A stretch of DNA of 42,200 nt from NCBI GenBank assembly GCA_016744085.1, contig JADGFE010000006.1, forward strand, positions 1 through 42,200, given 5' to 3'. Shown here piece by piece: positions 41,971-42,200 of this stretch. The stretch's first letter is position 1; each line of letters opens with the position of its first letter. Origin of the DNA: Kiritimatiellales bacterium (lineage in GTDB: Bacteria; Verrucomicrobiota; Kiritimatiellia; Kiritimatiellales; Pontiellaceae). A program made the position numbers and the translations under genes. The notes below the pieces were generated by a model. That model saw only the letters and a program-made list of their open reading frames with translations, was not told the DNA's origin and made no database searches.

Positions 41971-42004
41971 TTAGGGGTCAGTCCCGAATGGCACTTCCTT
42001 AAGG
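41971..42004. mobile_element. Fragment resembling a REP/RAYT-type terminal repeat
   Basis: TTAGGGGTCAGTCCCGAATG and the following GCACTTCCTTAAGG resemble the GGGGTCAGTCCCGAATGGCACT-type ends that I associate with REP-associated transposases. It lies 14 bp upstream of the frameshifted gene. No transposase gene is present in the window, so it may be a solo remnant. Confidence 0.35.
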
Positions 42005-42200
42005 GCTTCTATCACATAAAAAACCATGATTTTAGGATGAATTATCACGCAATTAAATTGTCATTACTCACGAAGTATATCATTATCTTGCATGAACAAT
42101 GCGACTCCATTATTTCCGGGCTTTCACCTTCAATCGCTTCGCAAAAAACCGCGCTCTTCGGCACAAGTAATGGCCGATGAAATGAGGTGTAAAATCGAAA
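42005..42200. other. AT-rich end region without a recognisable gene
   Basis: I see no supported gene, RNA or terminator here. Short open frames exist, but none has a ribosome-binding site or a family match. A gene entering from beyond the right edge cannot be excluded. Confidence 0.4.

Noticed and set aside
1-42200. tRNA genes, rRNA, CRISPR arrays and prophage
   Set aside because: A reading of the intergenic gaps found no TTCGA-type tRNA arms, no regularly spaced repeats and no phage or integrase genes.

Overview
The window is a compact, gene-dense bacterial chromosome segment of about 49-50% GC (estimated by eye). It has no rRNA, tRNA, CRISPR array or prophage that I can recognise. The LPS genes (heptosyltransferase, LptA/B/C) show a Gram-negative cell envelope. 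A formylglycine sulfatase, an octaheme cytochrome fused to HEAT/TPR repeats, an ECF sigma factor beside a DWG-type Ser/Thr kinase, a rhomboid with an LSPKERE-type tail and a GMGFQPM-type palindromic intergenic repeat together point to the PVC superphylum, most likely Kiritimatiellota/Verrucomicrobiota. That assignment is inference from family resemblance, not a database result.

Layout. 94-3720: a sulfatase divergent from uvrB, then a palindromic repeat. 3722-9600: a rhomboid protease, queF, and a minus-strand operon (heptosyltransferase, two HAD phosphatases, queE, queC, queD) sitting directly behind a broken phd/vapC toxin-antitoxin pair. 9613-14912: argF and pyrB on the minus strand, then mfd on the plus strand. 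14909-19292: recN and a small membrane protein on the minus strand, then a LysM L,D-transpeptidase and accA on the plus strand, ending at a strong terminator. 19291-25150: folB and a FolM-like reductase, nfeD, a nucleotidyltransferase-like protein, rho and coaE. 25151-32025: ECF sigma factor, convergent membrane Ser/Thr kinase, HAD hydrolase, octaheme cytochrome and a HExxH membrane protein. 32029-39435: a long minus-strand run gpmI, lptC, lptA, lptB, hpf, hprK, ptsH, ptsI. 39531-42200: an intact ParE-type toxin-antitoxin pair bracketed by imperfect direct repeats, a spermidine-synthase-like protein, a frameshifted HEAT-like gene and a fragment of a likely mobile-element repeat.

How the genes work together. 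QueD, QueE, QueC and QueF cover the path from dihydroneopterin triphosphate to preQ1 for queuosine tRNA modification; FolE, Tgt and QueA are not here. UvrB, Mfd and RecN are a DNA-repair set. The lptCAB-hpf-hprK-ptsH-ptsI block resembles the proteobacterial lpt-rpoN-hpf-ptsN-npr neighbourhood, but rpoN and ptsN are absent and a kinase/phosphorylase plus HPr and Enzyme I take their place. No sugar permease is visible, which suggests a regulatory phosphorelay.

The signals I find most worth following are: (1) several genes without a Shine-Dalgarno sequence (uvrB, recN, the folM-like gene, the HExxH membrane gene, the parD-like antitoxin) have a promoter-like -10 hexamer only 6-10 nt before the start codon, which predicts leaderless or near-leaderless mRNAs; (2) an ECF sigma factor convergent and overlapping with a kinase that lacks the usual VAIK lysine; (3) inverted repeats that sit on promoters (rhomboid, antitoxin, sigma factor); (4) the hybrid LPS/PTS cluster; (5) a toxin-antitoxin cassette between imperfect direct repeats.
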